Positions 42,434-51,310 are shown, counted from the first letter of the stretch. The stretch: 64,000 nucleotides of DNA from an uncultured Dorea sp. (GCA_910578865.1 CAJTRM010000004.1:100880-164879); one strand, 5' to 3'. The notes: generated from the letters alone by a model not told the origin. Made by a program: numbers and translations.

Positions 42434-42462
42434 TTCCATTTTCTGCATTCCTATGGTATAAT
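42434..42462 (+). promoter_or_regulatory. Promoter of the pyrH operon
   Basis: A consensus -10 TATAAT (42457-42462) with a weak -35 TTCCAT (42434-42439) at 17-nt spacing, about 48 nt before pyrH. Confidence 0.55.
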
Positions 42463-42509
42463 TTATTACAGGTATGCAAGGATAATAAGATATAAGGAGC
42501 ACAGGACAT

Positions 42510-43208
42510 ATGAAAAGAGTATTGTTGAAACTTAGCGGGGAGGCTCTTGCCGGAGACAAAAAGACCGGATTTGATGAAGACACCTGCATGGGTGTTGCAA
42601 AACAGGTGAAAAAGCTTGTAGATGACGGTGTTCAGGTTGCGATTGTAACCGGCGGAGGGAACTTCTGGAGAGGAAGGACCAGCGAGACCATCGACCGTGT
42701 AAAGGCAGATCAGATCGGTATGCTTGCGACAGTGATGAATTGTATCTATGTATCAGATATTTTCCGCTATGCAGGAATGAAGACAGAGGTGTTTACTCCT
42801 TTTGTATGCGGGGCATTTACCTCTTTATTTTCCAAGGATGCGGCGGTGGAGGCTCTTGAGGCGGGGAAGGTCATTTTCTTTGCGGGTGGAACCGGCCATC
42901 CTTATTTTTCCACAGATACGGGGGCTGTACTCAGAGCCATTGAGATTGAGGCGGACGCTATGCTGCTTGCAAAGGCTATAGACGGGATCTATGACAGTGA
43001 TCCGAAGGTGAATCCTCAGGCAAGGAAGTATGATGAGATTTCGATTCAGGAGATTATTGATAAAAAGCTGATGGCTGTGGATCTTACGGCGTCGATTATG
43101 TGTCTGGAGAATAAAATGCCGATGCTGGTATTTGGATTAAATGAAGCAAACAGTATTGTAGAAACTATGACAGGGACATTTACAGGAACAAAAGTTACTG
43201 TATCATAA
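42510..43208 (+). CDS. pyrH: Uridylate kinase (UMP kinase)
   Basis: Converts UMP to UDP with ATP; hexameric bacterial enzyme of the amino-acid-kinase fold, 232 residues. KRVLLKLSGEALAG is the N-terminal phosphate loop, VTGGGNFWRGR binds nucleotide, and GTGHPYFSTDTGAVLRAIEI is the acceptor block. First gene of the conserved pyrH-frr-uppS-cdsA-dxr-rseP operon. Confidence 0.97.
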   Translation: MKRVLLKLSGEALAGDKKTGFDEDTCMGVAKQVKKLVDDGVQVAIVTGGGNFWRGRTSETIDRVKADQIGMLATVMNCIYVSDIFRYAGMKTEVFTPFVCGAFTSLFSKDAAVEALEAGKVIFFAGGTGHPYFSTDTGAVLRAIEIEADAMLLAKAIDGIYDSDPKVNPQARKYDEISIQEIIDKKLMAVDLTASIMCLENKMPMLVFGLNEANSIVETMTGTFTGTKVTVS

Positions 43209-43227
43209 ATAAGGGAGGAAACTTACT

Positions 43228-43779
43228 ATGGATGAGAAATTGAAAGTCTATGAGGACAAGATGAAGAAGACGATGGCAAATCTTGAAGGAGAGTTTGGGA
43301 CAATCCGTGCAGGACGCGCGAACCCGAATGTGCTTAACAAGATTACAGTGGATTATTATGGAACGCCGACGCCTCTTCAGCAGGTGGGCAATATTTCTGT
43401 CCCGGAGCCGCGGATGATTCAGATTCAGCCGTGGGAGAAAAATATGCTGAAGGTGATTGAAAAGGCAATCCAGGTTTCTGATCTTGGAATCAACCCTACC
43501 AATGACGGTTCTATGATTCGTCTTGTGTTCCCGGAACTTACGGAGGAGCGCAGAAAAGAGCTGGTTAAGGATGTCAAAAAGAAAGGCGAGGGCGCTAAGG
43601 TGGCTATCCGCAATATTCGCCGCGACGGTAACGATGCATTTAAGAAATTAAAAGGAACAGACATTTCTGAGGACGGGATCAAAGATCTGGAAAATGATCT
43701 TCAGAAAATGACAGATAAATTCATCAAAGAAGTCGAAAAGGCTGTGGAAATAAAATCCAAAGAGGTTATGACGGTATAG
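43228..43779 (+). CDS. frr: Ribosome recycling factor
   Basis: A 183-residue tRNA-shaped protein that splits post-termination ribosomes with EF-G. GTIRAGRANPNVL, YYGTPTPLQQVGNISVPEPRM and RRDGNDAFKKLK are family hallmarks. It starts 19 nt after pyrH with GGGAGG upstream. Confidence 0.97.
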   Translation: MDEKLKVYEDKMKKTMANLEGEFGTIRAGRANPNVLNKITVDYYGTPTPLQQVGNISVPEPRMIQIQPWEKNMLKVIEKAIQVSDLGINPTNDGSMIRLVFPELTEERRKELVKDVKKKGEGAKVAIRNIRRDGNDAFKKLKGTDISEDGIKDLENDLQKMTDKFIKEVEKAVEIKSKEVMTV

Positions 43780-43842
43780 GAAGAGGTTATAGGACAGACC
43801 CTGATAGATGAAGGGTCTGTCGTTTGTGTAAGGAGAATGATC

Positions 43843-44562
43843 ATGAAAATCCCGCAGCATATTGCGATTATATTAGACGGAAACGGACGGTGGGCAAAGG
43901 CCAAAGGAATGCCGAGGAATTACGGGCATGCACAGGGGAGCAAGAATGTGGAGCGTATCTGTGAGGATGCGTATCGCATGGGCGTGAAGTATCTTACCGT
44001 GTATGCATTTTCGACAGAAAACTGGAGCCGGCCCAGGGATGAAGTAGATGCACTGATGAAGCTTCTCCGCAATTATATGAAAACCTGCCTTAAGACTGCG
44101 AAAAAAAATGATATGAAAGTCCGGGTCATCGGTGATCTTGCCGGGCTGGATGATGATATCAGGAACAGGATCGTGGAACTGCAGGAAGCGACGAGGCAAA
44201 ACGGCGGGCTGAATTTCCAGATTGCTCTTAATTACGGGAGCAGGGACGAGATCCTTCGGGCAGTGAGAAGGCTTGCAGCAGATTGTGCCAAAGGCGTGCA
44301 GAAGGCGGAGGAGATTGACGAGCATATATTTGAGAGCTATCTGGATACTCATAATATTCCGGATCCGGATCTTCTAATCCGCACAAGCGGTGAGCTTCGG
44401 CTGTCCAACTATCTTCTGTGGCAGCTTGCGTATACAGAATTTTATTTTACAGATATACCATGGCCGGATTTTACAAAAGAAGAATTAATGAAAGCTATTG
44501 AGCAGTATAATAAGAGGGACAGACGTTACGGAGGGGTGAAGGAGGCCGGCGAAAATGTTTAA
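43843..44562 (+). CDS. uppS: Undecaprenyl diphosphate synthase (isoprenyl transferase)
   Basis: Makes C55 undecaprenyl diphosphate, the lipid carrier for peptidoglycan and other wall polymers. It has 239 residues; HIAIILDGNGRWAK has the catalytic Asp, with YGHAQGSKN, LTVYAFSTENW and the RTSGELRLSNYLLWQ block. ATG 43843 is chosen because AGGAG at 43831-43835 leaves 7 nt, whereas ATG 43837 would leave 1 nt. It overlaps cdsA by 8 nt. Confidence 0.96.
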   Translation: MKIPQHIAIILDGNGRWAKAKGMPRNYGHAQGSKNVERICEDAYRMGVKYLTVYAFSTENWSRPRDEVDALMKLLRNYMKTCLKTAKKNDMKVRVIGDLAGLDDDIRNRIVELQEATRQNGGLNFQIALNYGSRDEILRAVRRLAADCAKGVQKAEEIDEHIFESYLDTHNIPDPDLLIRTSGELRLSNYLLWQLAYTEFYFTDIPWPDFTKEELMKAIEQYNKRDRRYGGVKEAGENV

Positions 44563-45355
44563 GGAGAGACTGATAAGTGGTATTGTGTTAGTGATTATAC
44601 TGATTGCAACCGTAGGTTATGGGGGAAAGGTCCTGTTTGCAGCTGTAGGGCTCATAAGTCTCATTGGGATGTCTGAGTTGTATAAGATCTCGAAAGTTCA
44701 GGGCAGGCTTCCGGGCATTGTAGGGTATGTGGCAGCGGTTTGCTATTACGGTCTTCTGTTTTTTGGCAGAAGGGAGCTTGTGACCATGATATCCGTCTTG
44801 TTTTTGGTGCTTTTAATGGCTGTTTATGTATTTTCCTATCCGGAGTATATGGCGGGGCAGATCATGACTGTGTTTTTTGGATTTTTCTATGTGGCTGTCA
44901 TGCTGTCTTATGTGTATCAGACAAGAATGCTGACGGAAGGCAGCGTCGTTGTCTGGCTGATCTTTTTGAGCTCATGGGGATGTGATACCTGCGCGTACTG
45001 TGTGGGGGTGCTGTTCGGAAAGCATAAGATGGCTCCGAAACTGAGCCCGAAGAAGTCGGTAGAGGGCGGAATCGGCGGAGTTGCCGGAGCTGCTCTGCTT
45101 GGTGCATTGTTTGCTATGGCTGTGAACCGGTGGGGCGGACAGGCGACGGACCCGCTTTATTATGCATTGATCTGCGGGGCCGGAGGTGTGATTTCCCAGA
45201 TCGGGGATCTTGCTGCGTCGGGGATTAAGAGAAATCATGATATTAAGGACTATGGGAAACTGATTCCCGGACACGGCGGAATTCTCGACCGGTTTGACAG
45301 TGTGATCTTTACCGCGCCGGTCATTTATTATCTGGCAGTATTGTTTGCCGGATAG
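44555..45355 (+). CDS. cdsA: Phosphatidate cytidylyltransferase
   Basis: A 266-residue membrane enzyme that makes CDP-diacylglycerol for phospholipid synthesis. About eight hydrophobic segments are seen. The C-terminal signature is SQIGDLAASGIKRNHDIKDYGKLIPGHGGILDRFDS (read as two blocks), with the Mg-binding aspartates. It is translationally coupled to uppS. Confidence 0.96.
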   Translation: MFKERLISGIVLVIILIATVGYGGKVLFAAVGLISLIGMSELYKISKVQGRLPGIVGYVAAVCYYGLLFFGRRELVTMISVLFLVLLMAVYVFSYPEYMAGQIMTVFFGFFYVAVMLSYVYQTRMLTEGSVVVWLIFLSSWGCDTCAYCVGVLFGKHKMAPKLSPKKSVEGGIGGVAGAALLGALFAMAVNRWGGQATDPLYYALICGAGGVISQIGDLAASGIKRNHDIKDYGKLIPGHGGILDRFDSVIFTAPVIYYLAVLFAG

Positions 45356-45422
45356 ATGAGATAGATGAAATAGTGATATTGGCAGACTGAGGCGTGCATA
45401 TATATAGTAAGAGAGGGATTAT

Positions 45423-46565
45423 ATGAAGAAAATAGCGATTCTGGGATCGACAGGTTCCATCGGGACACAGACTCTGGAGGTTGTCAGGGGAAATGGGGAT
45501 ATTGAGGTGCTGGCGCTTGCCGCAGGCAGGAATATAAAGCTTCTGGAACACCAGATTCGGGAATTTCATCCGGCACTTGCAGCGGTATGGAGTGAAGAGG
45601 ACGCTCAGAGGCTGCGTCTCCGGGTGGCTGACACGGGTACAAAGGTGCTGTCCGGTATGGACGGATTACTTGCCGTAGCTGTGATAGAGGAAGTGGAAAT
45701 ATTAGTCACTGCTATTGTAGGGATGATCGGGATACGTCCCACGATAGAGGCAATCAAAGCCGGAAAAAATATTGCTTTGGCCAATAAAGAAACGCTGGTG
45801 ACAGCAGGACATCTCATTATGCCCCTTGCAAAGGAGCGGAATGTGTCAATCCTTCCGGTGGATAGTGAACACAGTGCAATCTTTCAGTCTCTTCAGGGGA
45901 ACGAAAGCAAAGCAATCCATAAGATCCTTCTTACGGCGTCCGGCGGCCCGTTCCGTGGAAGGAAGCAGGAGGAACTCCTGGAGATTCGGGCAGAGGAGGC
46001 CCTGAAGCACCCCAACTGGACGATGGGACGGAAGATTACTATTGATTCTTCTACAATGATAAATAAGGGGCTGGAGGTCATAGAAGCCAAATGGCTTTTT
46101 GGGATGGATATGGATCAGATCCAGGTGGTCGTACAGCCGCAGAGTATTATTCATTCTATGGTGGAGTATGTGGACGGCGCTATTATAGCTGAACTTGGCA
46201 CTCCGGATATGAAGCTTCCGATACAGTATGCCCTGTACTATCCGGAACGGAGATATCTTCCGGGGGAGCGGCTTGATTTCTGGCGTCTTGGAAAAATCGA
46301 TTTTGAGAAACCGGATATGGAGACGTTTTACGGCCTGAAGCTTGCGTATGAGGCAGGAAGGCGGGGCGGAAGCCTCCCTACGGTGTTTAATGCGGCAAAT
46401 GAACTGGCAGTGAGTATGTTTTTGAACCATGAGATTAAATACCTGGAAATTATGGAGATCATTGAAGATTGTATGAAAGCCCACAAGGTCATTGAGAATC
46501 CTACTCTTGATGAGGTTCTTGAGACGGAAGCGGCAACTTATGAACGGATTGAAAGCAGGAGGTAA
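45423..46565 (+). CDS. dxr: 1-Deoxy-D-xylulose-5-phosphate reductoisomerase
   Basis: Second step of the MEP isoprenoid pathway; NADPH-dependent, target of fosmidomycin. It has 380 residues. KIAILGSTGSIGTQTLEV binds NADPH, ANKETLVTAG and PVDSEHSAIFQ form the metal/substrate site, and LTASGGPFRG the flexible loop. It supplies isoprenoid units used by UppS in the same operon. Confidence 0.97.
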   Translation: MKKIAILGSTGSIGTQTLEVVRGNGDIEVLALAAGRNIKLLEHQIREFHPALAAVWSEEDAQRLRLRVADTGTKVLSGMDGLLAVAVIEEVEILVTAIVGMIGIRPTIEAIKAGKNIALANKETLVTAGHLIMPLAKERNVSILPVDSEHSAIFQSLQGNESKAIHKILLTASGGPFRGRKQEELLEIRAEEALKHPNWTMGRKITIDSSTMINKGLEVIEAKWLFGMDMDQIQVVVQPQSIIHSMVEYVDGAIIAELGTPDMKLPIQYALYYPERRYLPGERLDFWRLGKIDFEKPDMETFYGLKLAYEAGRRGGSLPTVFNAANELAVSMFLNHEIKYLEIMEIIEDCMKAHKVIENPTLDEVLETEAATYERIESRR

Positions 46566-46573
46566 TAGTTAGG

Positions 46574-47605
46574 TTGGGTATTATATTTGCAATACTGATT
46601 TTTAGTTTTATCGTATTTTTTCATGAGCTGGGACATTTTGCACTGGCTAAGAAAAATGGCATTGATGTAGAGGAATTTGCCCTTGGCATGGGGCCGAATC
46701 TGTTCTCGAAGGAGTATAAGGGGACGAAATATTGCCTGAAGCTTCTGCCGATTGGAGGATTGTGCATGATGGGAGAGGATGAGGAGGCCTCGGATGCCCC
46801 CGGGAATTTTAATAATAAATCTGTATGGGCGAGGATCAGTGTGATCGCGGCAGGGCCGGTGTTTAATTTTATCCTTGCATTCCTTATGGCAGTTGTACTG
46901 ATTCTGATGATCGGATATGATAAGCCGGTGGTCTCAGGAGTAACGGAAGGGTATCCAGCGGCAGAAGCGGGACTCCGGGAGGGGGATACGATCATCCGTA
47001 TGAACGGGAAGAAGATCAATATCTTCCGGGAAATTACCTCTTATAATCAGTTCCATCAGGGGGAAGAAACGGAGGTTACCTATTGGCGCAGCGGAAAGGA
47101 AACGACGGTTACGCTGAAGCCGAAATTTGACGAAGACTTGAACTATTACCGCTTTGGTATCAGCGGAGGCGGCAACCTGAAGGCCAATCTTCTTGAGAGT
47201 ATTCAGTACGGCAGCTACGAGGTGAAATATTGGATCTGTACTACGCTTGAGAGTCTTAAGATGCTGGTGACCGGACAGGTAGGCCTGAATCAGCTGTCAG
47301 GGCCTGTGGGTATAGTGGACGTGGTGGATGATTCTTATCAGCAGAGCAAGCCCTATGGAGGATTTGCAGTCTTTGCACAGCTTCTGTATCTGGGAATTCT
47401 CATCTCGGCCAACCTGGGAGTTATGAACCTGCTTCCGATTCCCGCACTGGACGGAGGGAGGCTTGTGTTCCTTCTGATCGAGGCAGTGAGAAAGAAGCGG
47501 ATTCCTCCGGAAAAAGAAGGGTATGTACACATGATAGGACTGGCAATGCTGATGCTCCTGATGGTGTTTGTAATGTATAATGATATTCGGAGGATTTTCT
47601 TTTAG
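46574..47605 (+). CDS. rseP: RIP metalloprotease RseP (site-2 protease family)
   Basis: A 343-residue membrane zinc protease that cleaves anti-sigma factors and signal peptides within the membrane. The zinc motif HELGH lies in FFHELGHFALAK at the N-terminus, a PDZ domain spans about residues 115-190 (GYPAAEAGLREGDTIIRMNG), and the third ligand motif is NLLPIPALDGGRL. The start appears to be TTG 46574, 11 nt after AGGAGG. It is the last gene of the core operon here; ispG, often next, is absent. Confidence 0.94.
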   Translation: MGIIFAILIFSFIVFFHELGHFALAKKNGIDVEEFALGMGPNLFSKEYKGTKYCLKLLPIGGLCMMGEDEEASDAPGNFNNKSVWARISVIAAGPVFNFILAFLMAVVLILMIGYDKPVVSGVTEGYPAAEAGLREGDTIIRMNGKKINIFREITSYNQFHQGEETEVTYWRSGKETTVTLKPKFDEDLNYYRFGISGGGNLKANLLESIQYGSYEVKYWICTTLESLKMLVTGQVGLNQLSGPVGIVDVVDDSYQQSKPYGGFAVFAQLLYLGILISANLGVMNLLPIPALDGGRLVFLLIEAVRKKRIPPEKEGYVHMIGLAMLMLLMVFVMYNDIRRIFF

Positions 47606-47636
47606 GATTTGAAAATCTTTTGGGAAAATTTTTTCT
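47593..47636 (+). terminator. Weak terminator after rseP
   Basis: GATTTTC (47593-47599) with GAAAATC (47611-47617), overlapping the stop, followed by two T-rich runs. Confidence 0.4.
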
Positions 47637-47645
47637 CTGATATTG

Positions 47646-47674
47646 TTTACAAATTGTATGTTAAAGTATATAAT
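47646..47674 (+). promoter_or_regulatory. Promoter of the ribU transcript
   Basis: TTTACA (47646-47651), a 17-nt spacer and TATAAT (47669-47674), upstream of the FMN riboswitch. Confidence 0.75.
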
Positions 47675-47730
47675 GAATTCCAGCAGATGATGTTAGTGCA
47701 ATCACCGAATTCTGAAAATAGAATATAGAA

Positions 47731-47854
47731 GTCTTTGGGGCAGGGTGAAATTCCCTACCGATGGTATAGTCCATGACCCGCTGAGGCGGCTGATCTGGTG
47801 ACCTCTTTCAGGAGGAATTCCAGAACCGACGGTATAGTCCGGATGAGAAAAGAC
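47731..47854 (+). promoter_or_regulatory. FMN (RFN element) riboswitch
   Basis: Conserved RFN blocks occur in order: TTTGGGGCAGGGTGAAATTCCC, ACCGATGGTATAGTCC, GACCCGCTGAGGCGGC, GATCTGGTG, AATTCCAGAACCGACGG and TATAGTCCGGATGAGA (given as separate blocks). P1 pairs GTCTTT with AAAAGAC. A terminator follows at 47873, so FMN should cause premature termination. Confidence 0.96.
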
Positions 47855-47872
47855 ATTTTCTGCAAATATTTG

Positions 47873-47899
47873 CCCGGGGCGTGTTCGTTCCGGGTTTTT
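47873..47899 (+). terminator. Attenuator of the FMN riboswitch
   Basis: CCCGG (47873-47877) with CCGGG (47890-47894), additional inner CG pairs, followed by TTTTT. Confidence 0.8.
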
Positions 47900-47993
47900 A
47901 TCGTATCCGGAGCTTTCGGACGCCGTAAACGAAATGTCGGCGGCTTTACTCCGTGTATGATAAAAATCATTATATTTGAGGAGGATTGGTGAA

Positions 47994-48644
47994 ATGAGCC
48001 AGAAAAATGAAGCTTTAAAACAAGGTACAGTGGCAGGTGCAAGGCCGGGCGTGAAAGTGAAGACGATTGCTTTCGTGGGTCTTATGGGAGCATTGAGTGC
48101 GATATTGATGCTGCTTCGGTTCCCCATTCCATTTATGCCGCCGTTCATGTCTTTTGATCTTTCCGGTGTGATGGAGATGCTGGGAGGCTATATGTTTGGC
48201 CCGGGCGCGGCATTCGGCATTATATTTGTGAAGATTTTGCTGCAACTTGTGCTCCAGGGGAGCCTTTCGCTTGGGACCGGAGAGATTCAGAACCTCATTT
48301 TGAGCAGTTGTTATGTGCTTCCGGCAGTACTTCTTTACTACAAAAGGAAGACAAAGAAACGGGCGGTAGCAGGAATGGCTGTAAGTACGGTTTTTGTGGC
48401 GGTCGTGGCGATATTTACGAATCTGTATATGATTATCCCGTTTTATGCAAATCTGATGGGAAAGACTATGGAAGATTTCGTGGCAATGTGTACTGCAGTA
48501 AATCCAATGATGAAGGATGCTCTGACAATGGCAGTTTTTGGAATTGTACCGTTTAATCTGATTAAATATGGAGCGACGTCAGTAGTGACATTTCTTGTGT
48601 ACAAAAAGTTAAGTGGATTTATTAAAGGGATCGTTGAGAGATAG
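47994..48644 (+). CDS. ribU: Riboflavin ECF transporter S component
   Basis: A 216-residue S subunit that captures riboflavin for the shared ECF module. Six hydrophobic segments are visible; the first is TIAFVGLMGALSAILMLL, and FPIPFMPPFMSFDLSGVMEML carries the substrate-side residues typical of RibU. ATG 47994 follows GAGGAGG; the in-frame start at 47976 lies before that site. The FMN riboswitch upstream confirms the substrate. Confidence 0.94.
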   Translation: MSQKNEALKQGTVAGARPGVKVKTIAFVGLMGALSAILMLLRFPIPFMPPFMSFDLSGVMEMLGGYMFGPGAAFGIIFVKILLQLVLQGSLSLGTGEIQNLILSSCYVLPAVLLYYKRKTKKRAVAGMAVSTVFVAVVAIFTNLYMIIPFYANLMGKTMEDFVAMCTAVNPMMKDALTMAVFGIVPFNLIKYGATSVVTFLVYKKLSGFIKGIVER

Positions 48645-48655
48645 GAGATGATAAG

Positions 48656-49141
48656 ATGAAATTTACACTGGACAAGGCAATTACGTTTGAGTCGGCGGTT
48701 ACGCGGATGTTTGAGATGCTGGGGACAGATAAGATTATGGCGCTGGCATCCAGTAAGGATGATTATGTGATGGTGCGGAATGTAAGCTGTCTGTTTTATG
48801 ATGAGAAGATATATTTTAAGACGGATAAGAATTTTCGCAAGACAAAGCAGCTCCTTTTGAATCCTCATGTAGCTCTGTGCTGGAGCGGTATTCAAGTAGA
48901 AGGGCTTGCGGAAAATAAAGGTCTGGTTGTTGATGAGCCAGGGCGAAGGTTCGAGGAAGGCTACAAGAAATATCTGTGGCAGAGCTATAATAAATACAGT
49001 CATGAAGACACGGAGATTCTTGTGGAGGTATCACCGAAATATGTAGAAATCTGGGATACCAGTGAAGAAGGATATGCATTCCAGCTGTTTTTGGATTTTG
49101 ATGCAAGAACTGTGGAAGTGAAACAGTATGATGAACATTAA
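48656..49141 (+). CDS. Pyridoxamine 5'-phosphate oxidase-like flavin-binding protein
   Basis: A 161-residue FMN-binding split-barrel protein. The PNPOx-like fold is suggested by IMALASSKDDYVMVRNVSCLFYDEKIYFKT and NFRKTKQLLLNPHVALCW. Such proteins bind FMN, F420 or haem and are often oxidoreductases of unknown substrate. It begins 11 nt after ribU and so is under FMN riboswitch control, which fits a flavin-dependent protein being expressed with riboflavin import. Confidence 0.85.
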   Translation: MKFTLDKAITFESAVTRMFEMLGTDKIMALASSKDDYVMVRNVSCLFYDEKIYFKTDKNFRKTKQLLLNPHVALCWSGIQVEGLAENKGLVVDEPGRRFEEGYKKYLWQSYNKYSHEDTEILVEVSPKYVEIWDTSEEGYAFQLFLDFDARTVEVKQYDEH

Positions 49142-49167
49142 TAACAGATTTAGGTTAGTAACAGGGA

Positions 49168-49200
49168 AGAGAATGTGTCTGAACATTCTTTTCCTTTTTT
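49168..49200 (+). terminator. Terminator of the ribU unit
   Basis: AGAATGT (49170-49176) with ACATTCT (49183-49189), followed by TTTCCTTTTTTT. Confidence 0.85.
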
Positions 49201-49302
49201 TGTGTAGTGTGTTTCGGCAAAGCAACGAAAAGCACATAAGTGCGGTTTTGTGAATGGCGTAGACTGAACTGATACATTTATACAGTAAACTGTTTTTAGA
49301 TA

Positions 49303-49331
49303 TTGGCAAAGATGAAAGAATCCGTTATAAT
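49303..49331 (+). promoter_or_regulatory. Promoter of the V4R/GGDEF operon
   Basis: TTGGCA (49303-49308), a 17-nt spacer and TATAAT (49326-49331). The leader that follows is about 120 nt long. Confidence 0.75.
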
Positions 49332-49378
49332 AAAATAGGCTTATTGCAAACAGTCAGGAACGGAAGGTGAAAATAAAA

Positions 49379-49408
49379 ATGGCAGGGCAGAAGCAGCAAA
49401 ATAGCTAA
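49379..49408 (+). CDS. Possible 9-codon leader peptide
   Basis: An ATG with GGAAGG 11 nt upstream opens a frame of nine codons (MAGQKQQNS) that closes with TAA, inside the leader of the V4R operon. Its composition gives no hint of attenuation by amino acids. It could be chance. Confidence 0.2.
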   Translation: MAGQKQQNS

Positions 49409-49459
49409 ATATTTTGCATTCAGAGCATAGAATGTAGATAGTAAAGAGAGGAAAACACA

Positions 49460-49996
49460 ATGAAAGATAATGTTTTTTTAAGGGATAAGAAAGAGCTGGC
49501 GCTTACAGACTATATGCAGGCACAGGTAAATGGCCGGGAAAATCTTGGAGCAGAGATCCCGGTTGCTGTTTACAGGCTTTTAGAATATTCACTCCGTGAA
49601 GAATTGACTGAAAGGTTCGGAAAAGAAGAACAGATTCAGATTTTCCGGAGTGCAGGGTATCGGGCGGGAACGTATTTTGCAGAAAAATATCTGGATTCGT
49701 CTCTGGAGATGTCAGAGTTCACAGCGCAGTTCCAAAAGCGTCTGGAGGAATTTAAGATGGGAGTGCTGAGGATTGAGAAATTTGATGAAGATACGGGAAA
49801 GATGGTGCTTACGGTTTCTGAAGATGCTGACTGTTCCGGTCTGCCGCTTTTAGGGGAGACAGTTTGTAACTATGACGAAGGATTTCTGGCAGGGGTTCTT
49901 ACTTCTTATACAGGAAAGTCCTATACTGCGACTGAGGTAAACTGCTGGGCAACCGGAGACAGGGTATGCCGGTTCCGGGCAGATATTGATGAATAG
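49460..49996 (+). CDS. V4R domain protein
   Basis: A 178-residue soluble protein. The C-terminal half is a V4R (4-vinyl-reductase-type) small-ligand-binding domain with CNYDEGFLAGVLTSYTGKSY and EVNCWATGDRVCRFRA, the conserved glycine/cysteine pattern. V4R domains bind hydrocarbons or other small hydrophobic molecules and feed this into regulators. Ribosome site AGAGAGG. It is followed 17 nt later by a HAMP/GGDEF-like protein, so the pair may be a split sensor and output. Confidence 0.87.
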   Translation: MKDNVFLRDKKELALTDYMQAQVNGRENLGAEIPVAVYRLLEYSLREELTERFGKEEQIQIFRSAGYRAGTYFAEKYLDSSLEMSEFTAQFQKRLEEFKMGVLRIEKFDEDTGKMVLTVSEDADCSGLPLLGETVCNYDEGFLAGVLTSYTGKSYTATEVNCWATGDRVCRFRADIDE

Positions 49997-50013
49997 AGAG
50001 GAATTATGCGAAA

Positions 50014-51267
50014 ATGGATACGCAAAAGAATTGTGAGCTTTTATTTGAATACATGAAGGGGATTCTTTACGACTCAAAGACAGACAGTCTTGATGTCAAT
50101 GAGTTGAGCGAACCTTTCCGGGATCTGGGGCAGGGGCTTCAATATATGCAGAATGCAGTACAAGAGCTGGTTACTTATTCTGCAGAGCTTTCAAAAGGAA
50201 ACCTGTCGGTAGAGTTTCCTGAGGAATATAATTTCCTGTGCGAGAATCTGAAAAATCTTCATGCGAATTTAAACCATCTCACCTGGCAGGCGCAGCAGGT
50301 GGCAAAAGGGGATTATTCTCAGCACGTAGCATACCTGGGGGAATTTTCCGATGCATTTAATGTGATGACGAAGCAGCTAAAGGAGAGGGAAGAGCAGCTG
50401 AAGGAGGAGACAGAAAAGGCGGAAAACCGTGCCGAGCTGATAGAAGGCTATAATGAGCTTCTGGTGGAAATACTGAGTAAACGCAAGGAATGGCTTCTGG
50501 TCGTGGACAAAGACAGCAAAGAGGTTTTATACTGTAATAAGAAAAAGCGGATGGGACAGATGAAAGAATCCTATTGCCAGGTTTGCCAAAAACGCCTTTC
50601 TTTCCAGTCGGAGCTGTTAAACTGGAAGAGCGACGAACAATACAGTGTGTGGGAAATGAGCGGAGAGATGGATACATATTACCGTATTACATCTTTTCCG
50701 ATGGAATGGAAAGAGCGGTCCTCTTATGTGCATGTGGTTGTAGATATTACGGAAGAGAAACGCAATGCCCGCAATCTTGCCAGTGAAGAATATCATGATC
50801 CGAATACGGGAATCAGTAACCGCATGTTTTTTGAAGAGTATATGAGGATCGTCCTCCGTGACGATCAGGAGGCAACACTCTCATACCTGTGTGTGGACGG
50901 ACTGGAAGAAGTAAATGAAAGGTTCGGACATCAGGAAGGGGATGAATATATCCAGAATTTCGTAGAGATCGTTAAGAAAAATTTCCGAGGAGGAGATACT
51001 TTTGCACGAATCGGAGGAAATGATTTCTGCCTTGTACTTACCGGGAATATGGAAGAACTGATTAACCGGAAACTCACTTCAATCCTGAAAGAGTTTCAGG
51101 AAGAGACCTATCGGAAGTATCGGTGCAGTTTCAGTTATGGTATTGTTGAGGTCATGGGAAAGGATAATGACATGTCCTTAGATGAGATCCTTCAGGAGGC
51201 GAAAGAAGGAATGCTTGAGTGCCGGGAGAGAAACCTTGCGAAATACCCGTCATTGTGTGCAGAATAA
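50014..51267 (+). CDS. HAMP-like / PAS / degenerate GGDEF protein
   Basis: A 417-residue cytoplasmic protein, with no membrane segment. Residues about 40-125 form HAMP-like coiled helices (ELVTYSAELSKGNLSVEFP; QQVAKGDYSQHVAYLGEFSDAFNVM), then a coiled coil, a PAS-like fold with a CxxC (about 145-250), and a GGDEF domain (about 260-415). The active-site motif is GGNDF instead of GG(D/E)EF, so cyclase activity is doubtful. The inhibitory I-site RxxD (RGGD) five residues upstream is intact. It may therefore bind c-di-GMP as a receptor. Co-transcribed with the V4R gene. Confidence 0.85.
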   Translation: MDTQKNCELLFEYMKGILYDSKTDSLDVNELSEPFRDLGQGLQYMQNAVQELVTYSAELSKGNLSVEFPEEYNFLCENLKNLHANLNHLTWQAQQVAKGDYSQHVAYLGEFSDAFNVMTKQLKEREEQLKEETEKAENRAELIEGYNELLVEILSKRKEWLLVVDKDSKEVLYCNKKKRMGQMKESYCQVCQKRLSFQSELLNWKSDEQYSVWEMSGEMDTYYRITSFPMEWKERSSYVHVVVDITEEKRNARNLASEEYHDPNTGISNRMFFEEYMRIVLRDDQEATLSYLCVDGLEEVNERFGHQEGDEYIQNFVEIVKKNFRGGDTFARIGGNDFCLVLTGNMEELINRKLTSILKEFQEETYRKYRCSFSYGIVEVMGKDNDMSLDEILQEAKEGMLECRERNLAKYPSLCAE

Positions 51268-51310
51268 ATGAAATGTGAACAGAGACTGCGGCAGAAGGCA
51301 GCAGGAAAAG

